The notes: a model not told the origin generated them from the letters alone. A DNA stretch of 64,000 bases from Otatea glauca (GCA_036346275.1 CM070713.1:75880382-75944381); one strand, 5' to 3'; shown: positions 33,020 through 46,400, counted from the first letter of the stretch. Made by a program: numbers and translations.

Positions 33020-35597
33020 TTATTCCAAAACTGAAAGATACAACAACAATCTGCTGCTCCAGTGTATCATAATCCTGAGAGGCCGGTTCCGAGATCTGGC
33101 TTGGTCAGCTTTTAGTCTCTTCCTCTGCCGTGATCTGATATCGCCCGTCTCTTGGAAAAGGTTCGGCCCACTGAAGTCTTCCTGCGATTTCCTGACCTTC
33201 TTCCTCCTTCCACGGTCATACTCCTCGTCCCTGGGAGCAAAGATGAGATGAGTGAGACCCTAATGTTCTGTTCTTTGATTAAGTTGTAAAATCCAAAGTT
33301 CACGCCAAACTGAGAAAAACAATGAGTGATCTCGTTTGAAGAAAGAAAACTGAGAAAAAAAACAAAGTTGCAAACCGGAAACATTCAAACATCGCAAGGC
33401 TAAAATGGAATGAACGGGAAACCCAAATCACTGGAAAAATTTGTGTCAAGGTTTTCAAACCATCCAAGGGCTTATTATTCATCTTGGATCCTAGTCACTT
33501 TGCAAAGCAGAATGCTGCCGTACAGCATATTCTGGTAGAATTCTAAAACCTGTTATAGTCGTACCCAGGAACCAGTATGTTCCTGTCAGAGGCTTCGGTA
33601 ACCAAAGTCCAGCCAGAGTTTGTCTGGTTGGCATTCAGGACCCCAGTGAGGGCTCTCACCAATTTCAGCATCAACAAGAAAACTTAGACATACAGCATCA
33701 CCATCACAAAGAATTTTATTATACTTTATGACTTACCATTCATCTAGCACATAGCCAATGCTGTTGGTCTTCGGATACTGAAACTCTGTTGCCTTTGTAT
33801 TTGGAATGTCAATGTCATCCCATCGCGGAACGGCAAAAACAAAATGATAAGATGAATGTAATATTGATGACATGAGTGAAAGAGAGGAGAGTTACGTGCT
33901 AACCAGTAATTTCTCTTAAACCCGTCGTGAGGAGATTAGAATGCCTGGGGGCTCTCTCATTAGCATGTGCACAGTTTCTTGAATCAGTTTGATTTGCCAG
34001 AGCTTGGACATGAGCTTGGTAGCTAAGCAGTAGCAAGTGTTGCATCCTGGTTGTCTTTCTTGTCCATCGGAAGGTCAGCAGCACTGCTGGAGTCTCCAGC
34101 AAGATGTTTCGTTTCTTATTGAACATCTGATCACCATTATCAGAACCTGCGGAGCTACGGGAGCGTTTCCATCTATGGGATTTACATGATATGTCCTTGA
34201 TGTCTTCTGACCATTGGCAATTCTTTCAATGTACATAGAAAACATAGACCGCCGTTTAGTTCTTTTGTGTGTCCTTTTTTTTGGCAGTTTTAGTGCAGCC
34301 AGTAACTGTAGTTTGGACCCTAAAAACAAGTTCACAACTGCATATTCACATGCTTCTTTGACTTAAAATGCATCTTTTTCTGTAAATTTCCATGGCACGG
34401 ATCCGTATCTAAAACCTGTGCAGCTGTGCTGAGTCTTCAGAGCAGACCACCTGTGTAGAGTCTTCAGAACAGATTTGCTTCTCAGAGTTGACCTGCCCGA
34501 CCTCCAGTGCATTGTTCTGCACAGAAGCCTGCAGAAGTATTTGACAAATCAAGTCACATATCAATATGAATAAAATGTAATAGAGCAGCAGTAAATACAC
34601 GTTATATCAAGTGTTACATGGGGCCATGGCATGCACATCGTTGCGAAAAAACCCAGAAGAAAAGGGTGGGGAATGGGTGGTTCGGTACCTGCTCCTCTGC
34701 ATTTGCTATATGGTCAGTGTCCTTCACAAAAAGCTCCTTCACCGTCGCCTGCCCAACCTCCAGTGCATTATTCCGCACTGAAGTCTGCAGAAGCAATATA
34801 TGACAAATGTTACATGTATCAGTATGAATAAAAGATTCTTTTTTTTTCATGCATGCACAGGGCAACAGCAAATACATGATATATCCAGTGCTACGTGGGG
34901 CCATGGCATGCACATCATCATATAAAAAAGATTATAACAAAAGGAAGGGACAAGTGGTTGGTTGGATACCTGCCCCTCTTTATTTGCTATATCGTCAGTG
35001 TCTTTCGCAGAAAGCTCCTTCACCGAAACTATTTCATCATGTTGCTTCACAGGATCTGCCGACTCCTTAGCTTCATTACTGGGTATTGTTCCGTTAGAAA
35101 CGTCAGTATCCTACCGTATTGGCAAGAGAGAGCAATAGAGTGAACATCAAGTATTCAAACTCAAAAGTATGCAAAAACCAATGGCAAACATAAAATGATT
35201 ACCTCAGTTGGGATGATTTGTGCAATAGCCGCTGTATTACTTATATCGAGAGATCTGTTCGAGGTTCAGAAGCATGGCCATTTGCCCCCAACAATCCATC
35301 AGTCCCATTGCATGTAGGAAAGGCAGCACCGGTGTCTTTGCCTGAATCAGTAGATGCACCATCAGGTTCTAGTTGCTGTTCCTGCAAAGGCTTCTCATAT
35401 GCCTTCTGATCATGAAGAGTAGTAGTAACATCAGGCTGTGCTGGAGATGTTATCTCCTTTTGACTATCTGAAGCTATTTCATTTGTTTTGGAGGACAAGG
35501 TAGCATCAGCGTTTAAATGTATGCAAGGAGCTTTTTGTACTGAATCTGTGGCACTGTTTTGGGATGCTGCAGCCTCAATAACTTCAATATACGTCAA
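33020..35597 (-). pseudogene. UBP23-like deubiquitinase tail, fragmentary
   Basis: The last exon (33230-33020) and the one before it (ending 33737) join by a clean phase-2 splice to give KTNSIGYVLDEWDEEYDRGR then RKKVRKSQEDFSGPNLFQE. I associate this with the C-terminus of plant UBP23/UBP20-type ubiquitin-specific proteases. Further upstream exons on the same strand have good GT-AG ends and encode Glu/Ser/Thr-rich sequence (for example ASVQNNALEVGQ, TSVRNNALEVGQ and VSVKELSAKDTDDIANKEGQ), up to a 118-codon frame at 35241-35597. No UCH catalytic domain (Cys/His boxes) was found anywhere upstream, and frames break near 33990 and 35260. It could be a truncated gene, a captured fragment or a lineage-specific gene. 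Deubiquitinating activity is not expected. Confidence 0.5.
34409..35050 (-). repeat. Duplicated exons with flanking intron in the UBP-like locus
   Basis: The block around 34600-34760 is repeated at about 34868-35030. Both have GTGGGGCCATGGCATGCACA in the intron and an exon encoding VKEL-(F/S)-(V/A)-KDTD-(H/D)-IAN. A third exon (34412-34528) shares the NNALEVGQ start with the 34700 exon. Confidence 0.8.
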
Positions 35598-35599
35598 GC

Positions 35600-36310
35600 A
35601 TTGCAGAACCGAGTTGAGCTAGCACGTATTGCCGGGATTATGCCTGTGTTGCATACACCAGGGCACCTCGGTGAATTCACTTGTGAAGCCTCATCTTTCA
35701 GGTGTATGGACAAATTCCCCAAGTAAAATAAAATGGAAATGACCACACACAAAAAAACAGTAAAATTTCCAATGAAGCAGGGAGAATTCAATTTTTTTTG
35801 GCAAGAACTAACTCCTAAATGTATTCGAATGATAACAAAACGGCAATACAGCTAAAAAAATATGAATAAAACACAGGGAAAATAGAGCAGAAATAACAAA
35901 TCATCATTCCCGAAGCAAGATCCATAAAGGATGCAGTTTTCTGAACCAAAAACCTCAACAAAAAAATAGTACCCAAATAACTAAAATCCACCGAAGTACG
36001 GCAGCTCTAGTGGCGAACATGAACAAATTGCAAAATTCGAATAAAATTCCCCACGAAAAATTGCGGGTTTACCCACTCACAATCCTCCGCAAGTATATCC
36101 TAGTAGAGCTAAGCTTACGATCGAACCCACTCCCACTAGCCTCCCTCTTCCCCAACCTCCTGTCGCCCCGCGCCGCGGCCGCCACCTTGCGCTTATCAGC
36201 GTCCGGGTTCAATCTCTCCACCCGAAACCCGTCGGCTCCTCCGGCAGCAGCCACATGCAGAATCGTCGCGACGTGGAACTCTATCCTCCGGTGCATCGTT
36301 CTTGTCAAAT
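35600..36310. other. Upstream of the UBP-like locus, no gene recognised
   Basis: GC-rich at 36120-36290 (possibly a 5' exon or promoter on the minus strand; an 79-codon frame at 36069-36308 has no known domain). The remainder is AT-rich. Confidence 0.35.
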
Positions 36311-36318
36311 ATCTAAAT

Positions 36319-37020
36319 ATGAGGTATGAGCACGTGCATGATACACGAATAATATTTCCTAACGACGTACAGAGACTCTGGATATCACGGGCTCAATTCT
36401 ATGAGATAAGATATGTGCAGAAAGGATAATTTCGTATTAGGAAGAACTCGATCATATTCCCGTTACGAGAAAACTAACTCGAATACGCCTAATGTTCAGG
36501 GAAGTTTGGATATACTGCGAAGATCACACGATGATGGACTCCTCGTCGGCTACGAATCTGGTACTCCAAACCGACTACAACTCGACTTGAGGTCGAGCTA
36601 CCCCGACTATATAAGACTGGGGGTATGGGTCCTCAAAGAGAGAGATAAAAACTAGAAGTCTTCTAAGACAGACAAAGAGAAGACTTTGAGAGCTTTTACG
36701 CAGAGCAATCAGGAGTTGACGACCCGACGCTTCGTCAACCTCCAACCTTAGTTTAGTCTTAGCCTGAGTTTGATCTTCCTTGTAACTAGGGCTAAACACA
36801 TTGCTTTGTATTCCATCCACCACATACATATATCATCCATATAGGAAGTAGGGTGCTACTCTACCGAGGGGTTCAAACCTATCTACATCGTGTGCCTTCG
36901 ATTTTGTGATTGACTTTGATAATTCGAAGGTACTTGAAAGTATAAGTTTATTGTCGATTTTTAATCTTCGACAATTGGTGTGGCCGCCGTCGTCTCGCCC
37001 ATTCTCGGGGCTCACACCCG
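36319..37020 (+). mobile_element. LTR-like segment (possible solo LTR)
   Basis: Looks like U3-R-U5: CTATATAAGACTGGGGG at about 36607, a leader with GCTCAGCAATCAG-type sequence, CCATCCACCACATACATATA, and CTTCGACAATTGGTGTGGCC at about 36966, which resembles an LTR end followed by a primer-binding-like site. CAAATATCT occurs at both edges (36306-36314 and 37060-37068). Exact ends are not secure. Confidence 0.45.
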
Positions 37021-37196
37021 AGTAGCAACGAGCAAGCAGATCGGGGGATTAGGCGATGACAAATATCTATTTTAGGGATAATTTCTGGGATTAAAACCTG
37101 CGGTTTCAATTGATTTGGGGGACTGGATGACTTGGTTGGTATGTTTTTTTTTCTCTTTTTTTGGTCTCCATTTTATTGGAAGTCATCATTTTCTTT

Positions 37197-37577
37197 TCAT
37201 CGTTTTCTCTCTCACAAATTTGACCTTCTCTCAAGCCGAATTGAAAATCTAGCCCTCCCCTGATCGCAGAAAGTGCCTCCCGCACTCCCCTACCGTGGGA
37301 GGCGCCATCCCTGGCTCGCCGTCCACTGCATGCCCCTCACGCGCTAGCCAACCACGCAAGCGCCCTCCCGAGGCAGTGCGCTGCTCCCACGCTCGCCCGC
37401 TGACTACCGCACTCGCCCACTCCCACACTCCTCGAGCGCGGCAGCGCCGACTCCCACACTATCCAGGCGCGGCATGGAATAGGTGTCGCGTGCTACGCCT
37501 TTCGCGTTGGGGAGAGAGTTAAATCTGCTATTCCACTCGGTAGAGGGTTAGATTTGTAAAAGGAAAAAAAGGTAATG
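37197..37577. mobile_element. Foldback element B
   Basis: Imperfect inverted arms of about 80-90 bp (ACAAATTTGACCTTCT... left; ACAAATCTAACCCTCT... right, read inward) flank a GC-rich core (37280-37470) with repeated CACTCGCCC/CTCCCACAC. Same family as the elements at 37685, 38051 and 59911. Confidence 0.65.
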
Positions 37578-37684
37578 AGGGCTAGAAAAATATTCACTTC
37601 TTTTTTTTTGGGCTGGGACAAAGGAAGAGAATGAGTAAGCCAGCGCAGACAATGGGAAAGCTTTGGCCTATTTGGCCTCCATTC

Positions 37685-37874
37685 ACATTTTTTTAATCTT
37701 TGATTCCCTCTTAAACATAATTGAAAATCTAGTCCCCTTCCGATCTCAAAAGTGTCAGCTACTACAGTAGGGGAACACAGTATGTGACATATATCGTTTG
37801 TTGGTGCTTCTGCGATCGAAAAGTGGTTAGATTTGCAATTTTGTTTGGAAGAGAGTTACAGATAAAAAAATGTG
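37685..37874. mobile_element. Foldback element C
   Basis: Almost entirely two inverted arms: CACATTTTTTTAATCTTTGA from the left and CACATTTTTTTATCTGTAAC from the right. Both continue through TTGAAAATCTAG/TTGCAAATCTAAC to a GTGTCA/ATGTCAC core. Confidence 0.75.
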
Positions 37875-38050
37875 CAGTGAAGCCAAAATACATGAAGGCT
37901 CCGACAATGGCAAAACGGTGGAGCGCAATGCCCGCATTCCCTCCCTATTGGACAATGCTCCACTCGGGGAAGAATCCCTCATGGCATAGGGTGGCGAAAG
38001 CGACAACACGGAGCCGATGATTCATTCGGTTGGATATGTAGGAGTAGTTT

Positions 38051-38556
38051 ATAGCTCTGAAATTATCGTTTATCTAGCCTCCCGTATCTCGTTTTTGTAA
38101 ATCTAACCCCCTCATCTGCGCATGCATTTTCAAATTTAGCCCCCTCCCCCATAGCAGAAAACGCGGCAAGTGATTCTTATCCCCTATTGCTCTCCAAGAG
38201 CGTAGAAGCTCATCGGCACTCTGGGAGCTTGGCCGACTACAAGAGCAGCGTATGGCCCATCACGGCAAGGCTACTTCCACACTACCTGATCACGGCAACA
38301 CCTCCTCCCATGTGGTGCCGTGCGCGCACCGCAGCTCCTCTCGCTCTCCCTGGACACAACAATGTCCCCTCCCACACTTGTCGCCCTACCGTGGTGTTGT
38401 TGAGCTTTTGCGCTCTCAGGGCATAGTAGGGGACATGTGTCACGTGCCGCTTCTTCCGCGATTATGGAGAGGATTAAGTTTGTGTATGCATGAGACTAGA
38501 TTTGAAAAAATAACGAGGTACAGAGAACTAGATGCAATTATTTCTCTAGCTGACAA
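38051..38556. mobile_element. Foldback element A
   Basis: Arms of about 110 bp. The left starts GCTCTGAAATTATCG and the right, read inward, GCTAGAGAAATAATTGC; both continue with ATCTAG..C.C.GTA.CTCGTT and AAATCTA. The core is GC-rich with no recognisable protein. Confidence 0.72.
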
Positions 38557-40462
38557 TCCTGGATTAAGTAAGAACTCGACTTGTTCGTTCGTTGGAGACG
38601 AGCGATAGTTCCATCCGTTCGGGCATCTGAGTTTGTTGATTATCAAGAGATACATACACTCGATAACTTATGCATCTCGGCAGAACTGAGTACACCATTT
38701 GCAAGGGTTTGCCTCGACGATCAACGGATCACGCACCGGCAACGCAGCCTATTCGCCGTTGTGTCTTCAAATCCAACAAGATCTTTTACACATCCTCAGC
38801 GGCAGCCTGAATCCATTTTCCAATGCTGCTCCCCAACTTTGGCTGTAACATTTCTTGCCTTTGCATCTCAACCGCATCCCAATCATACACATCACGACGA
38901 GAAATAGATGCCTGCATCTTCATGCCACGCAGGCGGTCAAGATCGATTCAGTAATGAATGTCAATGTCTAATAATCCATGGCTGCCTCTTCCTCTGAATC
39001 ATGCGTGTCCCTTCTGATGGATATTTTCTTTTAGGGGCCTTCTGATGGATATCTGTGACCTTCGATTTGTTGGTGTCTGCTGGCCACGAGAAACCAACGG
39101 ATGTTACTAATTACTACCATTATCAAGGTAGGGGGCCCCACGATGCCGTTGTATGTATATATGCACCACGCAGAAATGAAATGAAATACTACTAGAAAGC
39201 TTCAAAGGAGGTCAAGAATTAAAATTCCCTTGCAGACACTTGGCGTGCCTCCAACCCCTCCGGGCACAGCACAAGCTTGTGGAGTAGGGCACATTAAACA
39301 GCACATAAGCCAACTTTGGATAACTATCATCATCATTATCAACCAACTACTAGCCATCTTAACTTGAGCTCCCAGCTACCTTGAGAAAGAACACTGCTAA
39401 TGTCTCCCTTTAGGATTTACCAAAATCCACTCAAGACTATTGAGCTCTGTGTACCACTGACCAGATCACTCGGTAGATTTCGAGATTATTCGAAACATAG
39501 GAATTTCACATCAGACAATTTAATTCTTATGTAAACACAGAGGAATTCTCGTGTTCTAGAGGTGCCCTTAAAACCTCGAAGCAAGCTAGGTGTTTAGTAC
39601 AGTAGCAGATTTATTCGTGCAACTACACAGTTAAATATTATGGTACATTTGTTTTTAATACACAACTTTGCTTTCTATAATTGAAATATAATTATATTTA
39701 TTATATAACTCTTATATCTATATATGATTAATCTGCACCATTATAATCTGGTCCTACCAAAATAAGTGGCGGCGATCATTCTCTTTTCATTTTAATAAAT
39801 GTGAGAATTTCTAGATTTTTTTAGGATTATTGTGTGATCTTATTGCCTTTAAATCGAAGAAGATGTCTTAAATACCGTTGAACAAACAAACTTATTAAAA
39901 TAAAACAAATATTCATGTCACATATCTGGCCTATCAACAATTTTCTATTAAAATACCCAATAGAAATATTTTAAGAGGGAAAAAAAAACTCTTAAAGCAA
40001 GGGGTAGAGTAAGATATTAACAGCTGCGCCTGACAATAATTTATTGAGTCAAACGCTCATCGCTTATTGATGATTTCTTCTCCTCCTCGCTCAACTCCAA
40101 TCCTTCTTCTCTCCATTCCCAAATTACCACCCAAATCTACTAAAACACACCTCATTTCTTCGTGCTCTTCGATTCCAAACCACTAATTCGGAGTTCTCGG
40201 CAACAAGATTTCTCGGAGCTGGAGCCGGAGCAGTTCTTGTTTTCCCCCCTGCAACCTTCCCGCTATATTGATGCAATTAGCTGCCCAAATCCTCAAGGTT
40301 GAGCCGTTCTTGGAGGTGGAGTTCTCAAATATAGCGTCTCCTTCAGGCTTCAGTCGTGTTGCAAGTTGGCGACCCAAATCCATTGTTGGGAGTACAGTAG
40401 CAATCGGAGTTCTTGCTGACAAAAATTGGTCCAGAGATTGGAGTTGTTGATTTGGCCGAGCT
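38557..40462. other. Upstream region of the formin gene
   Basis: No gene or clear repeat. 40075-40462 is CT-rich then mixed and probably holds the 5' UTR; no unambiguous TATA box was chosen. Confidence 0.4.
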
Positions 40463-43400
40463 ATGGCGATGTTCCGGAAGTTCTTCTTCAAGAAGCCGCC
40501 CGACGGACTGCTCCTCATCACGGACAACATATATGGTAATGGAGTTCTTTCCTCTGCATTGCCGTTTGATAGACAAATTCTTTTTACCCTAGCGGTTTAT
40601 TAAAAGAAAGTGGTACTGGTTGCTAAGTATAAGCATCGCACAAGATGATTTAAAAAAAATCACAGAATTTCAGTTCACATATTTATTTGCTTATTGGATT
40701 TTAAATGAGGTAAATTGCTTAAATATTTGTTTCCTTTTAAAAAGCTTCATTTTCTGTTCACTAGCTAAATAGCTATATGAAGAATTCAAAACAGAGCTGA
40801 GTATTGCCATTCTTGACCCATATAGCTTATATTTGTTTCAGTTTTTGATCATTGCTTCTCCATGAAAGTGCTGGAAGATGACTACTTTGAAGCACACATC
40901 AGAGGCATTGCAGCACATCTTCTAGAAAATTTTCATGATCACTTATTCATGATCTCGAATTTTGGGGCTCGAAAGGAAGAAAGCCATATATACCACATTT
41001 TATCTGAGTATGGTATGGCTGTTTTGGACTACCCGGGCCACTATGAGGGGTGTCCACTTCTCACCATGGAAATGGTCCACTGCATCTTGAAGTCCAGCGA
41101 AAGCTGGCTCTCTCTGGGTCAGCATAACTTACTGATAATGCACTGTGAACAAGGATGCCGGCCTATTCTGGCTTTCATGTTAGCTGCTCATTTAATATAC
41201 CTGGGGCATTATTCGGATGAGCAGAAAATGCTGGATATGCTCTACAAACAATCGTCTTTGGAGCTCTTGGAGATGTTTTCTCCTCTGAATCCCATGCCTT
41301 CTCAAATGAGGTACTTGCACTATATTTCGATGAGGAATTTCATGCCTGAGTGGCCTCCAGCTGATAGAGCCCTGACATTGGATTGTGTAATTTTGAGGAT
41401 GGTTCCAAATTTTCACGGTCAAGGTGGTTTTCGTCCAATATTCAGGATATATGGCCCAGATCCACTCATGCCCCCTGATCAGACTACCAAAGTTCTTTTT
41501 TCAACCCCAAAGAATAGCAATCTTGTCCGTTTTTATTCAAAGGTAATTTTCCTTTTTCTGGTCATGTATTATGGTTGTTCCGAAGTGGATCCGTGCATTT
41601 TCTATTGTCTTCAGTATTCTAATTGTTGAAGCTACTGCATTGTCGCATTAATAGGCTTTCATGTCGATAATATTTTGAAATCTACAGTTTCTAATATATA
41701 TATTTTAAAATTGTTGTAATATTGATTTTCTGGATTAACCATCACAAAAAAACTGACCATTTATGAACTTAGGCAGATGAACTGGTGAAAATAAACCTTC
41801 AATGTCATGTCCAAGGTGATGTTGTCCTAGAGTGTATCAATTTGCATGAGGATCTGGATCGTGAAGAGATGGTATTCCGGATCATGTTCAACACTGCTTT
41901 CATCAGGTCAAACATCTTGATGCTTAATTGTGATCAAATAGACATGTTATGGAACGCAAAAGACCAATTCCCTAAAGATTTTCGAGCCGAGGCAAGTGTT
42001 TATATCAAGTGGCAAACTAGCCTATTTCTGTTTATACAGGAATTTTTACATGCAACTTCTGTTGATGCTAGGTTATCTTTTCTGATATGGATGCAACTAC
42101 TTCACATGTTACAACAGAGCCTGTTAGTCATCAAGAGAAACAAGGACTTGGTATTGAAGAGTTTGCTAAAGTGCTTGATATCTTCAACCATTTGGACTGG
42201 TTGGATGGGAAGAGGGATACTGCACTTGACTCACCCCTGCAAAAGACCTCAGCCATTTCCCAAGGAAACACAGATGCATCTCCTTCTGATGAGCCTGAGA
42301 CTTTCTTTGATACTCAAGAAAAACTTGACTTTGATAATTTCTCTGGTGAAATAAATTCTTCTGCTCTTGTGCTGAAGCACCAAAATTACTTGGGTATGCT
42401 TGGTAGCACTGAACTCAAACAAGGTCCCCTGCATTCAACTTCAATGAAAGTTCCATCCAAACCACAAACAATAGCTCTAGCTCCTTCGCGAACACGGCCT
42501 CCTTCAGTGCTGTTGTCACCTTCTAAGGTTAAGATGCCAAAGACCAGTGCTTCATCAATGGAACTATCTTCAAGTACAGTTATACCCCAATCACCATTTT
42601 CACCAGTTGAGCCACAGCAACTGATGTCTGATTCTGCACTGCAAATTTCATCAGAGACATCAGCTGAGAAGTCTGGTTCACAAACTCCAGTAGAGTATCA
42701 ACCTTCACCTCTTATGGTAAATAAATCAGCATCAACAGCATCCCTGATGACACTGTGCACACCTCTTCCTCTTCCTCCCCCACCACCCACTGTTTCATTA
42801 GCCCCTGTTCCATCTACTCTACCCATAAACACTAGCACAGGTATGATCAGTGTTTCCCTTAGATCAACCATGCTTTTGCCTTCACCTTGGTCAGAACCAT
42901 CAGTCTCTCCACAAAGTTTTGCAAGAACTAAAAAGCTGGTTAAATCGCAAGAACCTTCTTATGAAATTCTTGAGAAGTTACCGCCTGATAGTTCTACATC
43001 TTCCAATGTCCCCACATTGTCATCAGCTTCTTCATTGTCCATAGAAAAGGAATCTAGCTGTACAAAAGCATCTTTACCAGTGGATTTGCCTGCAATACAT
43101 CTGACTTTAGACTCAAGACCCTTAGTAACTCCAGTTACAAGATCAGATCCTACTCCAGCGCAGCAGCATCCCCCGCCACCACCACCTCCTCCTCTAAAAC
43201 CATCCACTGTGTTTCCTTTGTCATATGGTCAAGATGTGACAAGCACTAAAAAAACAGTTGCACCACCTCGGCCTCCGCCTCCACCTCCACCTCCACCACC
43301 ACTGCCGCCAGCACCAATTCCAAATTCTACACAATCATTTACGGCATCTGCAATTTCTGCCCCACTAAAGAGAGCCCAATCTCCACCGCCCGAGCCCCCG

Positions 43401-46400
43401 TCCCTGGCCCCTTCATTGGCCAAATCATCATTTTCTCCCCCACGACCACTACCGCCACCTCCTCCACTACTTAATAGCCCTACAGTTTCATCATCTCAAC
43501 CTCAGTTTGTAGACAAAAAGGCCAGTACAACATCCAATTGTTCCTCACCTTTGACCCCTAACTTTTCGCAAACTGTTCCAGGGCTGCAAGCACCATCTAT
43601 TCCACCGCCACCTCCTCCTCCATCTCAAAGTAGCTCTCTGGTTTCTTCATTTCCATCCACAAATAAAAGACATAACATTGCAGCCCCTCCACCTCCCCGA
43701 CCATTGTATTCCAGGTCATCTCGTGTCACTTCTGCACCATCAGCATCACATGCACCCCCATTACCTCCTCTGAAGCTAGCTGGGGACAACAATGCTTCAC
43801 AAAAGCCAGTAACAACCCAACCACCACCACCTCCACCAGGTCCACCTCCACAAAAGCCATCAAACTCTTTGCCAAGTAAGGGAAGTGTTGTCGGTTCTAC
43901 CCCTCCCCCACCTCCTGCATTCTCGTTTGGTGCAAAGGACCGTAGCACAGCCCGGTCAAGAAGTCCTAGAAGTTTGCGTGCCAACCAGTCATCTAAGAGG
44001 ACACCACTGAAGCCATTGCACTGGGTGAAAGTGCCAAGAGTAACACAGGGAGGTTTATGGGCAGAGACACAGAAGTCTGATGAAGCATCTAGGTATCAAA
44101 ACATTTTTTACGACATTCTTTGTTAGTTGAAATGGAATGAGTCTGGCACATTAACATGTTAATCCATATAACTCTTCATCAGGACCCCTGAAATTGATAT
44201 GTCTGAGCTTGAAAGTCTTTTCTCAGTATCCATGCCAAATATGGAGTCAAAACGGCAACAGCAACGTCCTTCTGTTGCAACGAAACACGAAAAAGTCCAT
44301 TTGGTACTTCTATTCCATGTCCCTTGATGCAACCGTTTATAACTAAGCAGTAAGATGAAAATTTTTAAATGAAGAGTGTAAGTAACACTACATTTTTCTT
44401 GTCCAGATTGACCTTCAGCGCTCAAAGAATTGTGAAATTATGCTGAGAAACATTAAGATGCCACTGCCTGATCTGATGGTAACTAACTTCATATTTAATT
44501 GAAGGGATATTAATTCCATGTATCACCGATACGGAATACCGGTACGGCGATACAACATTTTCCAAAAACAAGGATACGGCGAGTATATATGTATTTAAAA
44601 ACAGAAAAATGTGAATATTGAGATAATGTGGTTACCTTGATGAAATATTAAAATCTATACATTCCTAAGGTTCCTTGTGTTATAAATAGCACTTGCATTC
44701 AACATGAGGCCAACGAGCCAGTATATATACATGTACATGAGGGTATAGAAGGAAAGCCTATATAAAGTAATATCTATATAAAGCAACTAGCAATCTCTTA
44801 TATAAGGCAAATAGGATACTGTCTAACACCTTGCCTCCTTTCCTAGAGATTATAAGCCTATAACTGTAGCATTCCTATAATAGATTGAGACAATGAGGCT
44901 ATAACAGTACCAGCTTCATGCAGATTCCAGATTTGAGAGCTTCCACTTGCCATCCCTAGAGCATAAAGCTAGACTAACTCAGACGAGACCACTAAATACT
45001 ACTAGTCTACTAGACAAGGGAGGAAGGGAGCAACGGGTGCGGCGGATTTGACCTCTAGGCGGCGGCGGCGGACTCGACCTCCAAGCGGTGGTGGTGGAAG
45101 TGGCTGCAGCGTCAGTCGTTAGCAATGGGAGAGTGGAGATGGAAGACGCGGCAGCTTGTGTTTGTTTGGTGCGATGAGAGAGGTAGGGGATTAGGGTTGA
45201 GAGTAGTAGTAATACATGTGAGGAGGGGATAGATGGGCTGGGTTGCTGTTGGGCTTCAAAAGGAGTGGTTTTGGGCTTGATGGATCTCGGTGGAGCATCG
45301 CAGAGTATCGAGAAGTATCGGTGAATATTTTTATTAATTTTAAAAGCTGAAATTTAGATCATTCCCGATCACGTATTGTGAAGGATCGCCGTATCGGGGA
45401 GGATCGTGTGTCGGTGCATAGTTGATGCATAGCATTGTGAAAGATCGGAATAGCCTGACTGAAGTGAATGTTAAGAATAAGTCACCTGACAAACCTGTTT
45501 TTTGGGGTATATACTTCTAGTCACAACTGTCATTGAAAATAAAGTCTTTACATTCCAATGGTGTTTGGCAGTTGTAATGAACTAGTGATTATCCTGATGA
45601 TAGTTGGGGTTTTTCTTTTCAGGGTTTGGTGCTTGCCCTTGACGATTCCATCATTGATGGTGATCAAGTAGATTATCTGATAAAGTTCTGTCCAACTAAG
45701 GAAGAAATGGAACTGCTCAAAGTACATTTCTACTCAGCATATTCCTAATTGAAAAATCATTAGGCATTCATTTTTTTTTGTGGCATAGCAGAATTTCTTT
45801 CTATCAGTTTCCTATAGATTTATTGACTGAGCTTTTTGCCCCCACTTTTTCAGGGTTATGCAGGCAACAAAGAGAATCTAGGGAAATGTGAACAGGTCAT
45901 TATTTTCTGTGCTTGTAGGATCGAAATATACCGATCTAGCAATCGGAGGGGGTGAATGATTGCGGAAGCTAAAATAAAATTTTGTGATTTTTGAAACACC
46001 CCAAACAAACTTAGATCGCTTAATTTGTACTCAATGAAACCTTATTGCGTCGGACCAAACTTTTACTTGTACTCGGACCAAACTTCGTGCGGACCAAATT
46101 TTCACATGTACTACGGACCAAATTTCTCAGTAGCAAAACCAAATCAATACACTCCGGACCAAACGAGACAGACTGATATATGTTCACTAAAACTAAGATT
46201 TCGAAGATCTAACCGTTAGATTGATATGAAATTTTAATCGTAGAAACTAGATTCAATTCGGTTAACACAAAAGAATTAACTCAATCGGACTTATGGATCT
46301 GGAGTTATATTCTTTGCAAGACGACTGAAACGAAAACCGATCTAACAGCGACGGACCAAATCAAACTAGCTACGGACCAAATCAAACTAGCTACGGACCA

